Shown here: one piece after another, positions 28,087 through 37,737 of the stretch | How the letters are laid out: each line of letters starts with the position of its first letter | How positions within the stretch are numbered: the stretch's first letter is position 1 | Source of the DNA: a virus | Strand: one strand, 5' to 3' | Length of the DNA stretch: 48,377 nucleotides | Virus record (IMG/VR): IMGVR_UViG_3300021559_000059 | Span: 1 to 48,377 of that record | Notes under the pieces: model-generated | What the model was told of the DNA's origin: nothing | The model's input: the letters and a program-made list of their open reading frames with translations, nothing else | Database searches by the model: none | Position numbers and translations under genes: made by a program

Positions 28087-28374
28087 ATGCCTCAAACAGC
28101 AAGTCAACCGTTGTCCATGAATGTTCTAGCCGCCGCCGTTGTGCCTCTTGTCATCACGACGCTTGTGATGCCGAACGCACAGGTGGGCGTGCCTTACTCA
28201 CAGCAACTCACAGCCACCGGGGGCACGATACCCTATACGTGGTCCATTATCGCGGGTGCTCTCCCGGCAGGGTTGTCCCTCGATCCTGTTACGGGCATCA
28301 TTTCCGGCACTCCGCTTGCCGCCACTGTGACCCCAGCAGCTTTCACGGCCCAAGTTGTTGATTCCGGTGCGTAA
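28087..28374 (+). CDS. He_PIG (putative Ig) domain protein, apparently truncated
   Basis: 95 residues with AAAGGAGCAGT upstream. VGVPYSQQLTATGGTIPYTW and LPAGLSLDPVTGIISGTPLAA are signature He_PIG (PF05345) strands. The domain should continue with a last strand such as PQTATRTFSL; instead the frame stops (VVDSGA-TAA) and exactly that strand is the N-terminus of the next gene in another frame. So this is a beta-sandwich display domain that is broken or frameshifted. Confidence 0.7.
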   Translation: MPQTASQPLSMNVLAAAVVPLVITTLVMPNAQVGVPYSQQLTATGGTIPYTWSIIAGALPAGLSLDPVTGIISGTPLAATVTPAAFTAQVVDSGA

Positions 28375-29615
28375 TGCCGCAGACAGCGACACGCACATTC
28401 AGTCTGATTGTAGAAAAGGAAAAGCCCATGTCCCAAGTCACACTTGTTTGGAACGCAAACGCAGATCCCAACGTATCGTACTCCGTCTTTCGCGGCACTT
28501 CATCTAACGCTGAAGGACCATTGTCATTGAATGCCTCCCCGCTCGTTTTCGCTCCTGGCGTTCAGCCCACTTTCACCGACCCCACCGTGGTCATTGGCAA
28601 TATCTACTTCTACCGCGTAGCAGCTTTCAAGAGCGGTCTAGAGAGTCCTTTCTCGAACGAAGTAGTAACCATCCGTATTCCGTTCGCCGCAGGTGCTCCG
28701 AACCTTCCGCTTGGCCGAGCTTCCGGCTTTGGCGTCCTTGCCGCTACCACAATTACCAATACTGGCGCATCTGAAGTCCGCGGCGACATTGGTGTCGCTC
28801 CCGGCACTTCCATCGTCGGCTTCGACACTCCCGGTGGCCCCGGTTTCTACAGCGGTTCCGAACACATCGACGACTTCGTTGCCATTGCCGCCCAAGCTGA
28901 TGCCCTCGCAGCCTGGAACGCAGGCATGGCAGCCAAGAACCCTGATGGCTCCGTAACCAACCTCGGTACTGCCGTCAACATCGGCGGCACAACGCTCAAG
29001 CCTGGTGTCTACTTCGCTCCCGACTCCCTCGGCATCACTGGCAACGTCATTTTGGACGCCGGTGGCAATGCCGATGCAGTCTGGATATTCCAAGTGGGCA
29101 CTGCCGTCACAATGGCCGGCGCCATCATCCTTCGCGGCGGCGCACAGGCTGCTAACGTGTACTGGATCGTGGGCAGCGCCGCCACTATCGGTACCGGTTC
29201 TGTATTCAACGGCATTCTGCTTGCGAAAACTTCCATCACGCTCGTTACCGGAGCCAACGTTGACGGCCAACTCATTGCACTGAATGGCGCCATTACGATG
29301 GACACCAACTCAGTCGCTATGTTCATCCCCATCGTCCTCATTATCAACGGACGCGGGAAGGACGTGAAGATCGGAGACGTGTTCTTCGATTGCGCGACCG
29401 GAACCTACCAAGAAGCCATCGCGGCTGGTATTACCTCCACCAGTGTTGTCGCCTACAATCCCGTCATTGGCGGCACTACGCAGGACGGTACCGTGACGTG
29501 GCAGACGCTTGACCCGCCGATTGGTTCGCCGCTCGGCTTGCCTCCGTCGCAACCCGTACCGCCTCCAGTGGCACCGTTGGCGCCCACGGGATTGGCCATC
29601 AGTTCCGAGTCCTAA
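28374..29615 (+). CDS. Fn3 + DUF3494 ice-binding-like protein
   Basis: 413 residues from ATG 28374 (TAATG overlap); ATG 28428 with AAAAGGAAAAGCCC upstream is an equally good start. Residues about 20-100 form an Fn3-like domain (YSVFRGTS, TFTDPTV, YFYRVAAF). Residues about 105-320 match DUF3494 (type I ice-binding fold): NTGASEVRGDIGVAPGTSIVG, a helix (ADALAAWNAGM), LKPGVYFA, GGNADAVWIFQVG, GAQAANVYWIVGSAATIGTGSVFNG, GANVDGQLIALNGAITMDT. The C-terminus has a carbohydrate-binding-like repeat and a Pro-rich tail. No signal peptide. It is a probable virion decoration or adhesin. Confidence 0.75.
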   Translation: MPQTATRTFSLIVEKEKPMSQVTLVWNANADPNVSYSVFRGTSSNAEGPLSLNASPLVFAPGVQPTFTDPTVVIGNIYFYRVAAFKSGLESPFSNEVVTIRIPFAAGAPNLPLGRASGFGVLAATTITNTGASEVRGDIGVAPGTSIVGFDTPGGPGFYSGSEHIDDFVAIAAQADALAAWNAGMAAKNPDGSVTNLGTAVNIGGTTLKPGVYFAPDSLGITGNVILDAGGNADAVWIFQVGTAVTMAGAIILRGGAQAANVYWIVGSAATIGTGSVFNGILLAKTSITLVTGANVDGQLIALNGAITMDTNSVAMFIPIVLIINGRGKDVKIGDVFFDCATGTYQEAIAAGITSTSVVAYNPVIGGTTQDGTVTWQTLDPPIGSPLGLPPSQPVPPPVAPLAPTGLAISSES

Positions 29616-29659
29616 CCCTTTACCGCTTCGGCCATTGAGCGTATCAGTGGCCTTCTACT

Positions 29660-32035
29660 ATGGCGACAGCACCTCCCATTCCGCAACAGTCTAACGGTCT
29701 CGACTCCCAAGACAATCAGGGACCGATTCAGGCTGGCATAACAGTGCCTGCCGAGCAGGGTCAGGGGACGAATCCGCCTCCTGACCAGATGGGGCCGAAT
29801 TACGAGAACATGGAGAAGCTGAAGCCGAAGTGGGTATCGACTCTCCGCGACCTCGTGATGAAGTACAGGATGGAGGGGCTAGTATCCCGGCGACAGGAAA
29901 TCAGACGCAATCGGCTCGCCCGTCTCTATTGGCAGGGTCTCCAGTACGCTTGGTGGGATCCCGGCAACTTCAACTGGAATCTCCCATTCCAAAGTAGGTT
30001 CGACGATGACACCAACATTGAGCAGCAGCCGCGGTATCAGTTCGTCACCAACTACTATAAGGGTTTTGGGCTTACCTTTGTCTCTCTTCTATCTCAGGAC
30101 GTTCCCACAGTTCGTTGGTATCCTAAGTCGGCTACAAACGTCCAAGATATTTACGCAGCAAAGGCCGCTGGTGACGTATGTGACCTCATCGAGCGCAACA
30201 ACGACCCCACGCAACTCCTCCGCGACATAGCCTACTATTTTTGGACTGACGGCAAGTGTGCCGCCTACGTGCGCTACGTCACCGATGGCGAACGCTTCGG
30301 CTATGATGAGATGCCAGAACTCGAAGCGCAACAGAAGGGAGTAGGAGATGACACCTACGTCTGCCCCAACTGTGGCAATCGTCAGCCCGCCGGTGGCGCC
30401 ATGTTCGCTGGCGGTGCAATGTGTCAGCAGTGTGGTACACCACTGTCACAAGAGAACTTGCAGCCTGCCCCGATGGTGACGGCACCCTCGGTGAAGCAAC
30501 AGCATCGTATTCCCAACGGCCAAGAGTCCATCACGATTGTGGGCGGTCTGGAGTTTAACACGCCCGTGTGGTGCCGTGAGTGGAACGAGATGCCGTACTG
30601 TCAGTGGCAAGTAGAAGTACATCGTAGCAAACTAAGAGCCGTGTACCCCCACGTTGCCGACAAGATTCAGGCCGGGGAACCGCAGGACGCCGAGGACGTG
30701 TACGCCCGCGTATCTCGTATGGCATCGTCACAAGGTCTGCCCCAGGTCCACCCCGCCGACGCTCTCTACGCCGTCGTCACATTTACGCGCACTTGGCTCG
30801 ATCCTGCCGCCTTCATGGAAATCGACGACAAGGAGATGCGGGCTGAGTTGATGAACGAGTTTACGAAAGGGTGCTACGCCGCTTTCGCCGGCTCTACCTA
30901 CTGTGAAGCCCGTAACGAGAACAGACGCAAACACTGGGCCTTCAAGTCAGCAGAGCCCGGTGACGGTTCAGCGCGTCCTGGTGTTGGCGACGGCATGATA
31001 CAGATTCAGGAGCGGTACAATACCCTCTCCAACATCCAAGCAGAAACGTATGAATATGGCATCCCAGCCGGGTATTGTGACCCTACCACTATCAGTGCCG
31101 AGGCTTGGACGAGTCAGACATCGGAGCCGGCAGCAAAGTACAGTGCCCGCGCACTCCCCGGCCAGCCGCTACAGAATTCTTTCTTCTTTGAGCCTGCCGC
31201 TGTCATCCAGCGCGACATGGTGCAGCACATGCAGGACTTGGTGGGGCCTGTCGCCCAGTTCGTCACAGGCTTATTCCCCGCCATCTACGGTGCCGAAGTG
31301 AAAGGTGCGGCTGGTGAGACTGCAAGTGGTTATGCTATGGCCCGCGATCAAGCTATGGGCCGTATCGGTGTCGTGTGGCGTGCCGTCAAGGAACTCTGGG
31401 CCGACATGATGTTTCTGGGGCTCCAGTGCTTCAAGGACAACCGCAGCGAAGACGTACCGGTGCCGATACTCGGTGAGGATGGCGAGTTCGACGAGAAGGT
31501 GATACACCTAGCCGACCTCCAGGGCAATCTGATTGCGTACCCGGAGCCCGACGAGACCTTCCCACGGCTGAAATCACAGCAGCGTGCCGTTATCCAGAAC
31601 ATGATGCAGATGGAAGACCCGCTAGTGCTGAAGATACTGAGTGAGCCCGCCAACCTCGGCACCATTCGCTCGATGCTGGGACTGACTGACCTTGTTGTGC
31701 CTGGTGAGGACTCCAGTAACAAGCAGATGCGTGAGATTGACCAGCTACTGAAGTCGGCACCGCTCCCAGGGATGCCGGATATGGTAACTGGCGCTGTCGG
31801 CCCCGACCAGCCCTCCGTCATGGTGGACCCACTACTCGATGACCACGCTGTCGAGTTCGAGGAGTGCAAACGCTGGGCTAACTCAGAAGAGGGCCAGCAA
31901 GCTAAGAGTCAGAATCCGCCAGGGTGGGCTAACGTACACGCTCATGCACAGCAACACTTCCAGTTGATGCAAGCACAGCAGATGGCAGAGCAGGCCGCGA
32001 GTGGAGTCAAGGCAGCACAGGGCAAAACCGACTAA
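29660..32035 (+). CDS. Portal protein with internal zinc ribbon
   Basis: 791 residues. Located after the ice-binding-like gene and before the scaffold-like gene, as in podovirus head modules. The N-terminal about 60 residues are Pro/Gln-rich; the core shows conserved portal style (RQEIRRNRLARLYWQGLQY, VPTVRWYPKS, DVCDLIERNNDP, GMIQIQERYNTL). CPNCGNRQPAGG...CQQCG (about 230-260) is an inserted four-Cys zinc ribbon, uncommon in portals. The portal dodecamer is the DNA entry/exit channel of the head and the motor docking site. Function is assigned by size, position and style, not a classic motif. Confidence 0.75.
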   Translation: MATAPPIPQQSNGLDSQDNQGPIQAGITVPAEQGQGTNPPPDQMGPNYENMEKLKPKWVSTLRDLVMKYRMEGLVSRRQEIRRNRLARLYWQGLQYAWWDPGNFNWNLPFQSRFDDDTNIEQQPRYQFVTNYYKGFGLTFVSLLSQDVPTVRWYPKSATNVQDIYAAKAAGDVCDLIERNNDPTQLLRDIAYYFWTDGKCAAYVRYVTDGERFGYDEMPELEAQQKGVGDDTYVCPNCGNRQPAGGAMFAGGAMCQQCGTPLSQENLQPAPMVTAPSVKQQHRIPNGQESITIVGGLEFNTPVWCREWNEMPYCQWQVEVHRSKLRAVYPHVADKIQAGEPQDAEDVYARVSRMASSQGLPQVHPADALYAVVTFTRTWLDPAAFMEIDDKEMRAELMNEFTKGCYAAFAGSTYCEARNENRRKHWAFKSAEPGDGSARPGVGDGMIQIQERYNTLSNIQAETYEYGIPAGYCDPTTISAEAWTSQTSEPAAKYSARALPGQPLQNSFFFEPAAVIQRDMVQHMQDLVGPVAQFVTGLFPAIYGAEVKGAAGETASGYAMARDQAMGRIGVVWRAVKELWADMMFLGLQCFKDNRSEDVPVPILGEDGEFDEKVIHLADLQGNLIAYPEPDETFPRLKSQQRAVIQNMMQMEDPLVLKILSEPANLGTIRSMLGLTDLVVPGEDSSNKQMREIDQLLKSAPLPGMPDMVTGAVGPDQPSVMVDPLLDDHAVEFEECKRWANSEEGQQAKSQNPPGWANVHAHAQQHFQLMQAQQMAEQAASGVKAAQGKTD

Positions 32036-32412
32036 TGGACAAAGTACGCGGCGGAACTCCGTACGGCACTAAAAGCATGTGCGTCAACTGTCGCAATGCT
32101 CAAGTGGTGCGGGGGCTCAACAATCAGGAGTTGACAGTTTGTCGCCTAAATGGATGGCCGTTGGCTGTACGATTCCCAGTCGAATCTTGTTCCGGTTTCG
32201 ATGACAAGCGGACGCCACCTCTGCACGAGATGCACCAGATTGCATGGGTCATTCACGCTCGTAATCGTGGTCCTATTGGATTCTCTGGCGACGGTAAGAC
32301 TGAAATTGTAGTCGAGCCTCCGAACCCTTACGGAGTGCCCCAGCAACCAGCAACATCGAATTTCGCCCTCGGTAACGACGGCGATGCAGTGACAACAAAG
32401 GAGGCATACTAA
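32035..32412 (+). CDS. Small protein with N-terminal four-Cys site, 125 residues
   Basis: TAATG overlap with the portal gene. Residues 16-55 (CVNCRNAQ, TVCRLNGW, ESCSGFDD) form a Cys4 site; the C-terminal half is Pro/Asn-rich. Head-region accessory, unknown. Confidence 0.65.
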   Translation: MDKVRGGTPYGTKSMCVNCRNAQVVRGLNNQELTVCRLNGWPLAVRFPVESCSGFDDKRTPPLHEMHQIAWVIHARNRGPIGFSGDGKTEIVVEPPNPYGVPQQPATSNFALGNDGDAVTTKEAY

Positions 32413-33725
32413 TGCCTGAAGGTACAGCAGCAGCACCTCCGTCAGCGGCAGCTTCGACTCCCGTTGGCGCAGGTGACGGAATGACCGATGCCCAAATCCT
32501 TGGTGGTGGTACGCCAACGACTCCGGTACCGGATGCGCCCGATACGTCAGCGCCAGCAGCCCCAGACACCACTGCGGCTCCGGCGGCACCAGACACTCAG
32601 GCCCCAGCAGCCACAGCGGAACCTAAGCCTGTAGCGCCGGGAGAACAGATGCCGGAAGCACTTCGTCGTGCCTCCGCCGCCGATCCCGCCGTCCGTGCTG
32701 AAGTGAACCGTCTGTGGTCCCAGATGCAGAACTACGTCACACTAGGGCCAGCCGCAGAGTTAAAGGCCCTCAAGGACAAGTTCCCCGGTGGCGTAGCCGA
32801 AGCCGACCGCATCATCAACGACGCCATTGGTATCCAGGCTGTCGATTCCCAGTTCTACGAAGGCGGACCCGAACAACGCGCTGAACTCATCAAGTCACTC
32901 TACGCTGACGACCCTGCTGCCGTCATTGGCACCACGGAAGTGAGCCTACAGTTTCTTCGTGACACAGCGCCGCAGGAGTACGCCCGCCTCAGTGACGGCA
33001 TTCTCCAGAGTGCCCTCGCCAAAGGTGAGATGGGTGCCCACATCCAGCAACTCTACGACTTGGCCTCGAAAGAGCCCGACTCGGCGCTTGCTAAAGCCAT
33101 CAAGGATGTCTATGAGTGGGCCTCAGAGAAGGCAGGCTTCAGGAAACCGCCAACGGACCCGCGGCAGGCTGAACTTGATCGCCGCAAAGCCGAACTGGAT
33201 ACCCGCGACAAAACCTTCAACCAGCAACAGTACACCGCCTACCAGTCCAGCCTCAACGATTCCGCCATCAACGGTATCGGATCTGAAATCGCCACCATGC
33301 TCGACACCCTCACCAAAGACGTTCCCATTGCTGACGGTGCCAAAGCACGGATTGCCGACCAGATTCTCAACGAGGTGGAGTCAAAGCTGAGAGCGGACGC
33401 GACGTTGCAGTACCAGATACAGTCGCTACTGTCGCTGAAACGCTATGACGACGCAACACGCAATCAGCACGTTCAGCTTCTCGTCAACAGAGCCAAAGTA
33501 GTGCTGCCAGACGTGGCGCGTACTATTTTCGGTGAGTGGACTACCAACGTGCTGGCCGTCAACAAGGCCACGCTCGACAAAAAGACCGCAGCAGCGAGCC
33601 GTACCGACATTGTAGGTGGTGGTGCTGGCGATAACAGACGCCAAGCCACACCGAAGCCCGGTGAAGTCGACTACTCCAAAACGAGTGATGCCGACATTCT
33701 CTCTGGCAACATAAAGCGACGATAA
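32412..33725 (+). CDS. Putative scaffolding protein
   Basis: 437 residues; SD AAAGGAGG. Pro/Ala/Asp-rich disordered N-terminus (about 1-80, PDAPDTSAPAAPDTTA-like), then a helical, charged body (AELKALKDKFPGGVAEADRI, DRRKAELDTRDKTFNQQQY) and a basic tail. Such proteins between portal and capsid genes normally guide capsid assembly and are lost from the virion. The call is by position and composition. Confidence 0.7.
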   Translation: MPEGTAAAPPSAAASTPVGAGDGMTDAQILGGGTPTTPVPDAPDTSAPAAPDTTAAPAAPDTQAPAATAEPKPVAPGEQMPEALRRASAADPAVRAEVNRLWSQMQNYVTLGPAAELKALKDKFPGGVAEADRIINDAIGIQAVDSQFYEGGPEQRAELIKSLYADDPAAVIGTTEVSLQFLRDTAPQEYARLSDGILQSALAKGEMGAHIQQLYDLASKEPDSALAKAIKDVYEWASEKAGFRKPPTDPRQAELDRRKAELDTRDKTFNQQQYTAYQSSLNDSAINGIGSEIATMLDTLTKDVPIADGAKARIADQILNEVESKLRADATLQYQIQSLLSLKRYDDATRNQHVQLLVNRAKVVLPDVARTIFGEWTTNVLAVNKATLDKKTAAASRTDIVGGGAGDNRRQATPKPGEVDYSKTSDADILSGNIKRR

Positions 33726-33761
33726 CGGATACGCCTGCGCTGCTGAGAAAGAGACAAAGGA

Positions 33762-35006
33762 ATGCCGAATAACCAGGTAATTGCATTACAACTGGAGAAA
33801 GTGCGCGACAAAGTACCTCTGCTGTATGAGCGCAGTGACAAGATTCTCCAGATGATTCAGCAGCGCGGCGACGTAGAGAAGGTATCCACCCGCTTCATGC
33901 GTCTTCCGCTCCAGATCAACCCCGGCGGAAAGGCCGGTATGTACAACCCCGACGGCGGCGACCTCGGCCGTGGCACCATGACCACCTACGACTTCGCGCA
34001 AGTTACGCCGATGTCGTTCCGGTTCGCCGTGGAAATCACCCACTTGGTTGAGATCGCTACTAACGCCAAGGAGAAAGCCGTAGAAGATGCGGCCAAGCGC
34101 GAAGTCGCCAACGGAATGAAACAGTTCCGTATGTTCCTCGACGCTCTGATGTACACTCCCGGCAACGGCGTGCTCGCCACTGTCAGCGGCGCCCCGGTTG
34201 GTACCGTCGTTACGACAGTGGTGCCTCCAGGGTCATCGTTGTTCTACGTCGGCCAAACCATCCTCTTCTGGGATGTCACCGGTACCGTATTCCGCGGCGC
34301 CGCCAACGTCGTGCAAACTGACCCCATCGTCAACTTCACCGTAACAGTGGATGTGCTGCCCGGTGGCGTCGTCAGTGGCGACCAGATTACTCATGACGGC
34401 ATCACGGGCTCGGTGACTACGCAATCCTCGCTGTTTGGGATTCCGTACCACCAGAGCAATGCCACGACCGGTATCTGGCTGAACCTCAACCGTGCCACCT
34501 ACGCTACCCAGTTGCAGACACCGAGGGTTAACGCTGCCAACTCTGCCCTGGTGCCGCAATTCGTACGCCAAGCCATGCAGAAGGTCCGTTTGGCTTTGGG
34601 TGAAGACGCCCTTGGGAAACTGACGGCGTGTCTGCATCCGGCCCAAGAGACGGCGTGGGAGAACATCGGCACTACCATCAGCCAAGTCATCCTCAACCAA
34701 GTCAACGCGCAACCGAACCCTCTGCCTGGAATGCCCAAGATGATGGGTGACGCTACCATCAAGACTAGCATCCGCGCACAGCAGACGCGCATCGACTTCC
34801 TTGACCTGACACACTGGGGCCGTGCCATCATGGAAGACATCGACTTCTACGATGTCAACGGACAGACGATGTTCCAGATCTACGGAGCCTCCGGCGGTGT
34901 GGCGGCTGCGTATGACTTTTATTATGTCACTTCTTTCCAGGTCTGGAACGATTCGCCAAGGTCGGGCGCTTTTATTGATACCTTGGCAAGACCGTCCGGC
35001 TTCTAG
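33762..35006 (+). CDS. Major capsid protein
   Basis: 414 residues. Helical N-terminus, then RLPLQINPGGKAGMYNPDGGD and an FDFAQVT-like strand, ITHLVEIATNAKEKAVEDAAKREVANGMKQF (spine-helix style), a beta-rich insertion (about 155-225), and a C-terminal FQIYGASGGVAAAYDFYYVTSFQVWN. This is the position and length of an HK97-fold capsid protein. No cleavage or recognised family signature is seen, so subfamily remains open. Confidence 0.85.
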   Translation: MPNNQVIALQLEKVRDKVPLLYERSDKILQMIQQRGDVEKVSTRFMRLPLQINPGGKAGMYNPDGGDLGRGTMTTYDFAQVTPMSFRFAVEITHLVEIATNAKEKAVEDAAKREVANGMKQFRMFLDALMYTPGNGVLATVSGAPVGTVVTTVVPPGSSLFYVGQTILFWDVTGTVFRGAANVVQTDPIVNFTVTVDVLPGGVVSGDQITHDGITGSVTTQSSLFGIPYHQSNATTGIWLNLNRATYATQLQTPRVNAANSALVPQFVRQAMQKVRLALGEDALGKLTACLHPAQETAWENIGTTISQVILNQVNAQPNPLPGMPKMMGDATIKTSIRAQQTRIDFLDLTHWGRAIMEDIDFYDVNGQTMFQIYGASGGVAAAYDFYYVTSFQVWNDSPRSGAFIDTLARPSGF

Positions 35007-35040
35007 TCTACCCGACAATAACAACAACGGTAACGACCGG

Positions 35041-35064
35041 GGCGGAGGCTCCTTCCCCTCCGCC
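35041..35064 (+). other. Strong hairpin after the capsid gene
   Basis: GGCGGAGG (35041-35048) pairs with CCTCCGCC (35057-35064), 8-base loop, perfect. No T-run, so it is probably a stability or partial terminator element that keeps capsid transcripts abundant. Confidence 0.55.
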
Positions 35065-35072
35065 TCACAACA

Positions 35073-35513
35073 ATGCCGCTAATAGAACGCTACGATCCCC
35101 AATTCCACCTCACCGTCGCTGGTGGCGTCAACCCGCACGGCGAACCCAACTTTCGACTCATCTGGGGCCAGTCCAAAGAGAACTTTGCCTACGACGACAT
35201 CACGGGTACGATGCAGCCGAAGTATCTGCCGCGCGACAGTTGGCACTTGGAGGCATGGCTGCCACCGGAGAAGTGCCCACCTCGGGGCGGCTACGAACTC
35301 TGCTACACCATCGGTACCGTCATCAATCCCAGTCAGATTCGCACTATTGTCGATATGATAGTGAAGTCGCGCACGTTCACGCTGACGGAGCGCTATAACG
35401 CCATTATGGCCCGTGAAGAGAAGAAGGAACGCGACCACGTGGAAGAGGACTACGACATTTTGGACGATGGCGTCCGCGCATTCCATCAGCAACCATTCAT
35501 AGTAAAACCATAG
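35073..35513 (+). CDS. Hypothetical head-tail region protein, 146 residues
   Basis: Beta-rich N-terminal part with Trp/Tyr/Pro (PNFRLIWGQSKENFAYDDITG), then an acidic C-terminus (KKERDHVEEDYDILDDG). No family; virion completion role by position. Confidence 0.65.
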   Translation: MPLIERYDPQFHLTVAGGVNPHGEPNFRLIWGQSKENFAYDDITGTMQPKYLPRDSWHLEAWLPPEKCPPRGGYELCYTIGTVINPSQIRTIVDMIVKSRTFTLTERYNAIMAREEKKERDHVEEDYDILDDGVRAFHQQPFIVKP

Positions 35514-35522
35514 GAGGAAGCA

Positions 35523-36368
35523 ATGTCAGTGACAACGACTCTGAACGATCTGATTATCAAGCTACAGGCGGCGATTCGAGATAAAGACCTCGGCGCCGCC
35601 GAAGCCATCAGCGGTGAGATTGAAGCCGTCAATAAAGAAACGATGCTGACGGCACGGAAGGTAGTCTACGTCTGCAATACGACACGGCAGCCGTTTAACA
35701 TGACACGGACGTTTGGCTACGTCGATGTCAAGCCCGCTAAGAAGGGGCAGCGGTATTCTCTTACGCCAATCCGCGAGTACCACGATCGCATTGTCTACGA
35801 CGACAAGCACCAAATCAAGGTGACATTCCCGGCCGCTGAAGTAGCCGAAGACATCGTACATTCCTGTAACTCCGATGCTGGCCCTATCAACAGTGATGGC
35901 GATGAAGAGTTCAAGGGCAGCTACCTCGGTGTCTTTCTCTGCGCTGGCGACACGCCAACAGATGAAGAGTTACAAGAGTCCGACCAGCGACTCGTGGCTT
36001 TCGATACCTTCCTCGTCAGGAAAGCCGATGAAGTCTGGAGCGAGAAGCACGACTACAAGGAAATCTCCGGTGCACAGCGACGGGCAGCCGAGCGTCTCAA
36101 CATTCGTCGTGAGTGGCTCTTTGCTCCCGAAGCCAACGTTGAGTGTCCCTTCTGCAAAGGCCCTATGCCCAAGGGTGCCGTTATTCACGCTGGCCCCGGC
36201 GGCTGCGGCCAGGTGGTAGACAAGGTGCGCTACGCCGAAATGACAGCGCCTATCCCCGGCACCCAAGTTGTTGCCGTTGGTCCCGGTGGAGTACCCATTA
36301 CAGCCAAGCAGGCAGACGAAATCAGTGACGCCGATCTGGACGCGCTTACAGACCCGAACAAACAATGA
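35523..36368 (+). CDS. Hypothetical protein with zinc knuckle, 281 residues
   Basis: AGGAGG SD. N-terminal coiled coil (about 1-40), then a beta/acidic middle (about 50-160) and CPFCKGPMPKGAVIHAGPGGC (about 207-227), a Cys3-His-like zinc knuckle. C-terminus overlaps the next ATG. No family is recognised. Confidence 0.65.
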   Translation: MSVTTTLNDLIIKLQAAIRDKDLGAAEAISGEIEAVNKETMLTARKVVYVCNTTRQPFNMTRTFGYVDVKPAKKGQRYSLTPIREYHDRIVYDDKHQIKVTFPAAEVAEDIVHSCNSDAGPINSDGDEEFKGSYLGVFLCAGDTPTDEELQESDQRLVAFDTFLVRKADEVWSEKHDYKEISGAQRRAAERLNIRREWLFAPEANVECPFCKGPMPKGAVIHAGPGGCGQVVDKVRYAEMTAPIPGTQVVAVGPGGVPITAKQADEISDADLDALTDPNKQ

Positions 36369-37282
36369 AGCGATGCCTCATCCCGTTGCTGTTGCTGACA
36401 GCCCTGACCGTACTAACTCCCCGCGGGTATAGTCAGGGCGTTGGCTATAGCAATGTCGCTTTCAAATACACCTCAGGTGGAATTTGGCCTGCCAGTGGGG
36501 CCACGATAACGGTATGTCCGGCTACTTCCACCGGAGTCCCGTGCGCCCCCGTCGTAGCCGTCTATGCCGATAAAGCCTTGACGATACCGTGTGTAGCTCA
36601 AGTCGGCTGTCTCACTACCGACAACAAGGGCAATTTCAGTTTCTTCATCGCTCCCGGTGACTACATCTATACCGTATCCGGTACCGGTATCACGGCGTAT
36701 GGACCTGTGTCATTCTCGCTAGGGATTACGGCGAGCGGGACAAATACGTTTACGGCGCTGCAAACGTTCAACGCGGGGCTGACGAGCACAGGCCCCAATG
36801 CGCTGAGTGGTGGCGGGAGCCTAAATGGTGTCTTCAGTGGCACTGCTACGTTGGGGACTATTACGTTTAGCACAAACCCAACGGTCTTGGGGAATCAAGC
36901 CGGTATTCAGTTCAATACACTTGGTGGCGCAGTTACAGTCCAGCCAGTTTCGACTGGCAGCAATGGGACTATCAATCTCCCGAACCCTAGTGGCGGAACC
37001 GAAACTTTATCTGGAATTATTGCCAGTGGCACTTCTACGTTGACTGCCAACGCCGCACTGGGAGCTACGACTTCACAAGCGGCAATAACAACAGCAGCCA
37101 CAAATACCTTGACGACGGACGCAATCGAATGGTCTTACGCTTCTGCACCGGGAGCCGGAGACTCACTGTGTATCGTCTCAGCTTATGTGACTTCCGGCAA
37201 TGTCAACTTTGTGCGTTCTAATCCAACAGCGGGAGCACAGAACGTAAGTGCCATCGTCATCAACTGGAGAGTAATTCGGTAA
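36365..37282 (+). CDS. Signal-peptide virion/adhesin-like protein
   Basis: 305 residues. MKRCLIPLLLLTALTVLTPRGYSQ is a Sec signal peptide. Residues about 25-125 have paired Cys and Pro-rich strands, including FKYTSGGIWPASGATITVC. The rest is a Gly/Ser/Thr-rich beta repeat region with a C-terminal INWRVIR. It has no signature of a soluble enzyme and resembles the 24530 and 47174 proteins in style. Start overlaps the upstream stop (ATGA). Confidence 0.6.
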   Translation: MKRCLIPLLLLTALTVLTPRGYSQGVGYSNVAFKYTSGGIWPASGATITVCPATSTGVPCAPVVAVYADKALTIPCVAQVGCLTTDNKGNFSFFIAPGDYIYTVSGTGITAYGPVSFSLGITASGTNTFTALQTFNAGLTSTGPNALSGGGSLNGVFSGTATLGTITFSTNPTVLGNQAGIQFNTLGGAVTVQPVSTGSNGTINLPNPSGGTETLSGIIASGTSTLTANAALGATTSQAAITTAATNTLTTDAIEWSYASAPGAGDSLCIVSAYVTSGNVNFVRSNPTAGAQNVSAIVINWRVIR

Positions 37283-37305
37283 CGTGCCAGTACTATCAAC
37301 TACAG

Positions 37306-37737
37306 CTATTTGCCGCAAGCTCTACAGTGTCTTCGGCCTCCACGGTAACGGACGTTATCGCCTGAGTATGAGTGCCCTTTCGGACAGTGTGTCTTCAGCC
37401 TATTAAGATGCGACGGCGAATCGGGATTGTGTTGACGCGGAACAGCTACAAGATGGTAAGGGTTGACACAGTGCTTAGGACACGTTGGAGGATGATGTAT
37501 CTCACGACCGCGCAATGGGCCATGGTGCAATTCCCAAGAGAAACGGTGGGCATATCCAACATTGTGGCGACCCCCGAGGCAAAAAGCACCGTAACCACTT
37601 TTGAAGCGTGCCCCAAGCCACAACCAACAATCTCCAGTTTTATCGACGAGTCTCCAGAACCGTTCTACCACAGGAACAGTAAGCGCCTGTCCGATTCGGC
37701 GTTTTGTCTCTTCCGAGTGTCGGTCTCCAAATTTCAT
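37306..37737 (-). CDS. HNH endonuclease, antisense in the structural operon
   Basis: 143 residues on the minus strand, AGAGGTG upstream of ATG 37737. Full HNH_3 pattern: DCWLWLGARFKSGYG, AHRFSWELHHGPL, IHHPPTCPKHCVNPYHLVAV, then HCPKGHSYSGDN and HCRACGK. It sits between two late genes that run the other way. Confidence 0.88.
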   Translation of the reverse strand: MKFGDRHSEETKRRIGQALTVPVVERFWRLVDKTGDCWLWLGARFKSGYGAFCLGGRHNVGYAHRFSWELHHGPLRGREIHHPPTCPKHCVNPYHLVAVPRQHNPDSPSHLNRLKTHCPKGHSYSGDNVRYRGGRRHCRACGK

